Below are positions 61,704 through 64,000 of a DNA stretch of 64,000 nucleotides, piece by piece. Each line of letters starts with the position of its first letter. The stretch's first letter is position 1. This DNA comes from Kiritimatiellia bacterium. GTDB taxonomy: Bacteria; Verrucomicrobiota; Kiritimatiellia; UBA8416; YA12-FULL-48-11. The stretch covers positions 248,001 to 312,000 of the forward strand of contig JAQUPZ010000005.1 of the NCBI GenBank assembly GCA_028716365.1, in the 5' to 3' direction. A program made the translations under genes and the position numbers. A model generated the notes under the pieces. The model was not told the origin of the DNA and ran no database searches. It saw only the letters and a program-made list of their open reading frames with translations.

Positions 61704-63998
61704 TCACTGTGCCTTCTCTGCCGCTGGTTCCGGCCAGTTCAAATGCTTGTGAAGAAAGCGGAAAGTACCAGCAGAATGAATTTCATGCCCGCCATTAAAA
61801 TATTCGATTTCCGTACGATCACCCAGTCCCATAGTATTATAAAGATACCGGATCTTGCCATATTCTGATGCCACCCAGGAATCAATGCCGGCACTGTCAT
61901 TATGACCGCGTTCCACCATGAATGGCCGCGGAAAAATCAAATAGGCCATCTCCGCATAATTGAACGTGTGACCAAGATCGAATTCCATCTGCTCCCACTC
62001 GCCCGTAAAAATGTAACTGACAGGCAAATCCAAGCTTATGGTTTTGCGTGGCCAGTCATTAAAATTGGCAGAACAAATCGATAACACATAACCATCAAGT
62101 AAGGCAGGCAGACGCATTGCCGAATAACCGCCATAACTGAGGCCATAAAATCCAATCCTGGTTTTGTCGACAAACTGCAGACTCCCAAGCCAGTTGAGGA
62201 TTTGTTCATGCTGACGGGCAATGATCGAGAACAATGATGCCCGTAACGGATTGGCCTTGCGCTGCAGCAAACGGGCATAATCCGGAGCATGGTTGAATTT
62301 TGTATAATCCTGGTTACGATAAAGATTAAACGGCGCAAAAGTCACAAATCCGCGCTCAGCCAGAGCGGCAGCGAATGCATGATAGGCACGAGCCGCTGGA
62401 ACATCTTTCTCAATCACATCCCGGGGCACACCACTCAATCCGTGCTGGCAGACAACCACAGGACGTTTCTCACCTGCTTTGATGTCTTTAGGCAAACACA
62501 AAATCCCCCACGCGTGCAGTTCAGGCCACACATCCATTACCACATCATACCCGGTCCATTTCGGCTCGTCATAAATTTTACGTGTTCGCACTACAAGCGG
62601 TAGTAACGAATCGTCAAAAGAACCAATCACTTCGTTACGAAATATTTCCCTGTATTTCTGCGTGTCCTGCGTAAATGTCTCTACCGACTTACGATCTGTC
62701 TTCTTCAAAAACCATTTATCCCGGACCCAGTCCGATTTCCTCTGCACTATTTGAATATGCGTAGTCAACTGCTCAACCTGTCGTTTCTGTCTCGCCTGTG
62801 CGTCAAACGTCTTGCGATTGTCACCGGGTAGTTTCGTCGAAAGATTTATCTCACATGGAATTTTCCATGCTTCGGCCATGGTTTTCACCGCTACCTCTGA
62901 AACCGGACCAACTGGTTGTCCATCCGTTCCTTCCACCAGCCGTCGTTGTCCCATTCCTACTTTGTCCAATGCCGATGCTCTAGCCAGTTCGCCTCGTACT
63001 GATTCGATTGAAGGTGTTGTCAATCTGCCCGGCGCCGCTCCCCTACGATCCTTTGTTACAGGCGGTGGACCATCCACCTTCGGCACCACGCTATGCTCAA
63101 TCAGCAGTAAACGCGGTGCAATCAATGTTGCAATTTCAGCATCTCCAAATTCACGCAGAAGATTCCACACATTGCGATAAATCGGCTCCTCCCATACCTT
63201 TTGCCGCGAATCAAAATAACCGCTGACCAGGCATGCTTCTATCCGTTTATCCACAGCCGCCGAGTAAAAGGCAATCAAGCCCCCTTCCCCATAACCCACC
63301 ACGCCGATCCTGGCGTCAGGACCTCCAACCTGCTGAAACCAGTCCACAACCGATTGCACTTTCTGTACCTCGTAACCAATCAGATGCCGCCCCATCTCAA
63401 ACGCCTGACGATGGATCCATTCCCGATGTGGCTGATTAGTCATCCGAATTTCAGGATTGCCGGAAAAATCACAGGCGCGATTGATTAAAACCGGTACAAC
63501 AACTTCAAAACCACTTTCCGCAAATCGTCTCGCAAACTGTAATGAAGGTTCTACGCCTTCGGCCATTCCCGCGATCTGTTCGGGCGTCTGATCAGCATCC
63601 GGTAATGTCACCACGTATGCAACCGGCTTCCGTTTCGGCTCCAGTAACAATCCCTCACCGCAAACACCATTCAGCACCGGCCAGCGCACTTGATATACTT
63701 GATATCGATCAGTTTCCGCCACCAATGCGGGATTGGAGTCGTCACCGTAACGCTCCATCACCACGGGCAATCGTTGTTCCACTACACCAATACTCTTTTT
63801 GAAATGTTCGCGGTTCGGTTCTATTGACTTTTCGTAAGCTTCTTTGGAGGAAAAATCACGGCTCCACAGTTTCTCGCGACTGACAATTGATTCGGCAAGT
63901 TTGCGATCGAGAAAATGGTGCGCCTCATCAATAATTCGAACCGATAAATCATCTGTCCAGTCCAACAACCGGGTACCGGACAATGTCTGTGACTTTTC
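61704..63998 (-). CDS. Tandem alpha/beta-hydrolase (esterase-like) protein, 5' end cut by window edge
   Basis: The frame is open to the window edge (at least 764 residues); the TTG at 63983 is not a convincing start. There are two hydrolase domains. The first (about residues 40-320 from the TTG) has an elbow GYGEGGLIAFYSAA without the usual Ser. The second (about 440-750) has GFYGLSYGGYSAMRLP with Ser, FMVERGHNDSAG and GGHEIHSAGT for the Asp and His. This resembles dienelactone-hydrolase/acetyl-xylan-esterase-like proteins common in PVC bacteria. An acyl-ester-removing role on polysaccharide is plausible. It is the first visible gene of the operon down to 56249. Confidence 0.75.
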   Translation of the reverse strand, partial: EKSQTLSGTRLLDWTDDLSVRIIDEAHHFLDRKLAESIVSREKLWSRDFSSKEAYEKSIEPNREHFKKSIGVVEQRLPVVMERYGDDSNPALVAETDRYQVYQVRWPVLNGVCGEGLLLEPKRKPVAYVVTLPDADQTPEQIAGMAEGVEPSLQFARRFAESGFEVVVPVLINRACDFSGNPEIRMTNQPHREWIHRQAFEMGRHLIGYEVQKVQSVVDWFQQVGGPDARIGVVGYGEGGLIAFYSAAVDKRIEACLVSGYFDSRQKVWEEPIYRNVWNLLREFGDAEIATLIAPRLLLIEHSVVPKVDGPPPVTKDRRGAAPGRLTTPSIESVRGELARASALDKVGMGQRRLVEGTDGQPVGPVSEVAVKTMAEAWKIPCEINLSTKLPGDNRKTFDAQARQKRQVEQLTTHIQIVQRKSDWVRDKWFLKKTDRKSVETFTQDTQKYREIFRNEVIGSFDDSLLPLVVRTRKIYDEPKWTGYDVVMDVWPELHAWGILCLPKDIKAGEKRPVVVCQHGLSGVPRDVIEKDVPAARAYHAFAAALAERGFVTFAPFNLYRNQDYTKFNHAPDYARLLQRKANPLRASLFSIIARQHEQILNWLGSLQFVDKTRIGFYGLSYGGYSAMRLPALLDGYVLSICSANFNDWPRKTISLDLPVSYIFTGEWEQMEFDLGHTFNYAEMAYLIFPRPFMVERGHNDSAGIDSWVASEYGKIRYLYNTMGLGDRTEIEYFNGGHEIHSAGTFRFLHKHLNWPEPAAEKAQ

Positions 63999-64000
63999 AT

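Overview
The window carries one large surface-polysaccharide locus (about 1-48.3 kb), a short repeat-rich zone with a tRNA gene (48.3-51.5 kb), and a carbohydrate-catabolism region (51.5-64 kb). Both edges cut a gene. The organism is Gram-negative: there is a TolC-type outer membrane channel, a Wzm/Wzt exporter and an O-antigen ligase-like protein. The DUF6807/PmoA plus Gfo/Idh/MocA pair, Tat-exported glycosidase-like proteins, uroporphyrinogen-decarboxylase-like paralogues in sugar operons, and GxxExxY and four-helix-bundle cassettes suggest the PVC superphylum (Lentisphaerota, Kiritimatiellota or Planctomycetota). That placement is inference; no rRNA or marker gene is present.

Layout of the polysaccharide locus. 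1-7.05 kb (+): outer membrane channel, periplasmic adaptor, a broken acyltransferase remnant, a cobalamin-type radical SAM enzyme, a GT39-like membrane glycosyltransferase and a Wzx-like flippase. 7.0-9.8 kb (-): a second cobalamin-type radical SAM enzyme and a ceramide-glucosyltransferase-like GT2. 9.9-11.0 kb (+): a GT-B glycosyltransferase. 11.0-16.5 kb (-): radical SAM/SPASM protein, two GT4 enzymes and an AsnB-type amidotransferase. 16.65-21.0 kb (+): zinc dehydrogenase, polysaccharide deacetylase, GT2 and GT4. 21.0-29.8 kb (-): a WecA/MraY-type initiating transferase fused to a nucleotide-binding domain, three GT2 enzymes, an O-antigen ligase-like protein and a UDP-galactopyranose-mutase-like flavoprotein. 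30.2-48.3 kb (+): a NusG/RfaH-type antiterminator, Wzm and Wzt separated by two small accessory genes, four methyltransferases, a 1735-residue multi-enzyme fusion, an acyltransferase-GT39 fusion, an epimerase-like protein and a DPM1-like GT2. Genes for initiation, assembly, modification, flipping, ABC export and ligation are all present, so the locus probably makes one or more complex, methylated and acylated glycans.

The junctions are rich in small repeats. A 111-bp element with two internal hairpins occurs three times. One copy lies in frame inside a radical SAM/SPASM gene, and another supplies the start codon of the four-helix-bundle gene. An 18-bp perfect inverted repeat flanks the antiterminator-wzm segment. 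Next to the GIY-YIG nuclease gene, an intact tRNA-Thr(UGU) sits in a 95-bp tandem array. Each array unit joins the tail of the nuclease gene to the 3' half of the tRNA, with the anticodon arm replaced by a perfect palindrome of the same length.

The right end holds an AraC regulator divergent from a uroporphyrinogen-decarboxylase-like / DUF6807 / Gfo-Idh-MocA operon, and an opposing operon of two exported glycosidase-like proteins, a second uroporphyrinogen-decarboxylase-like protein and a tandem alpha/beta hydrolase. The probable role is breakdown of a modified (perhaps methylated or esterified) polysaccharide.
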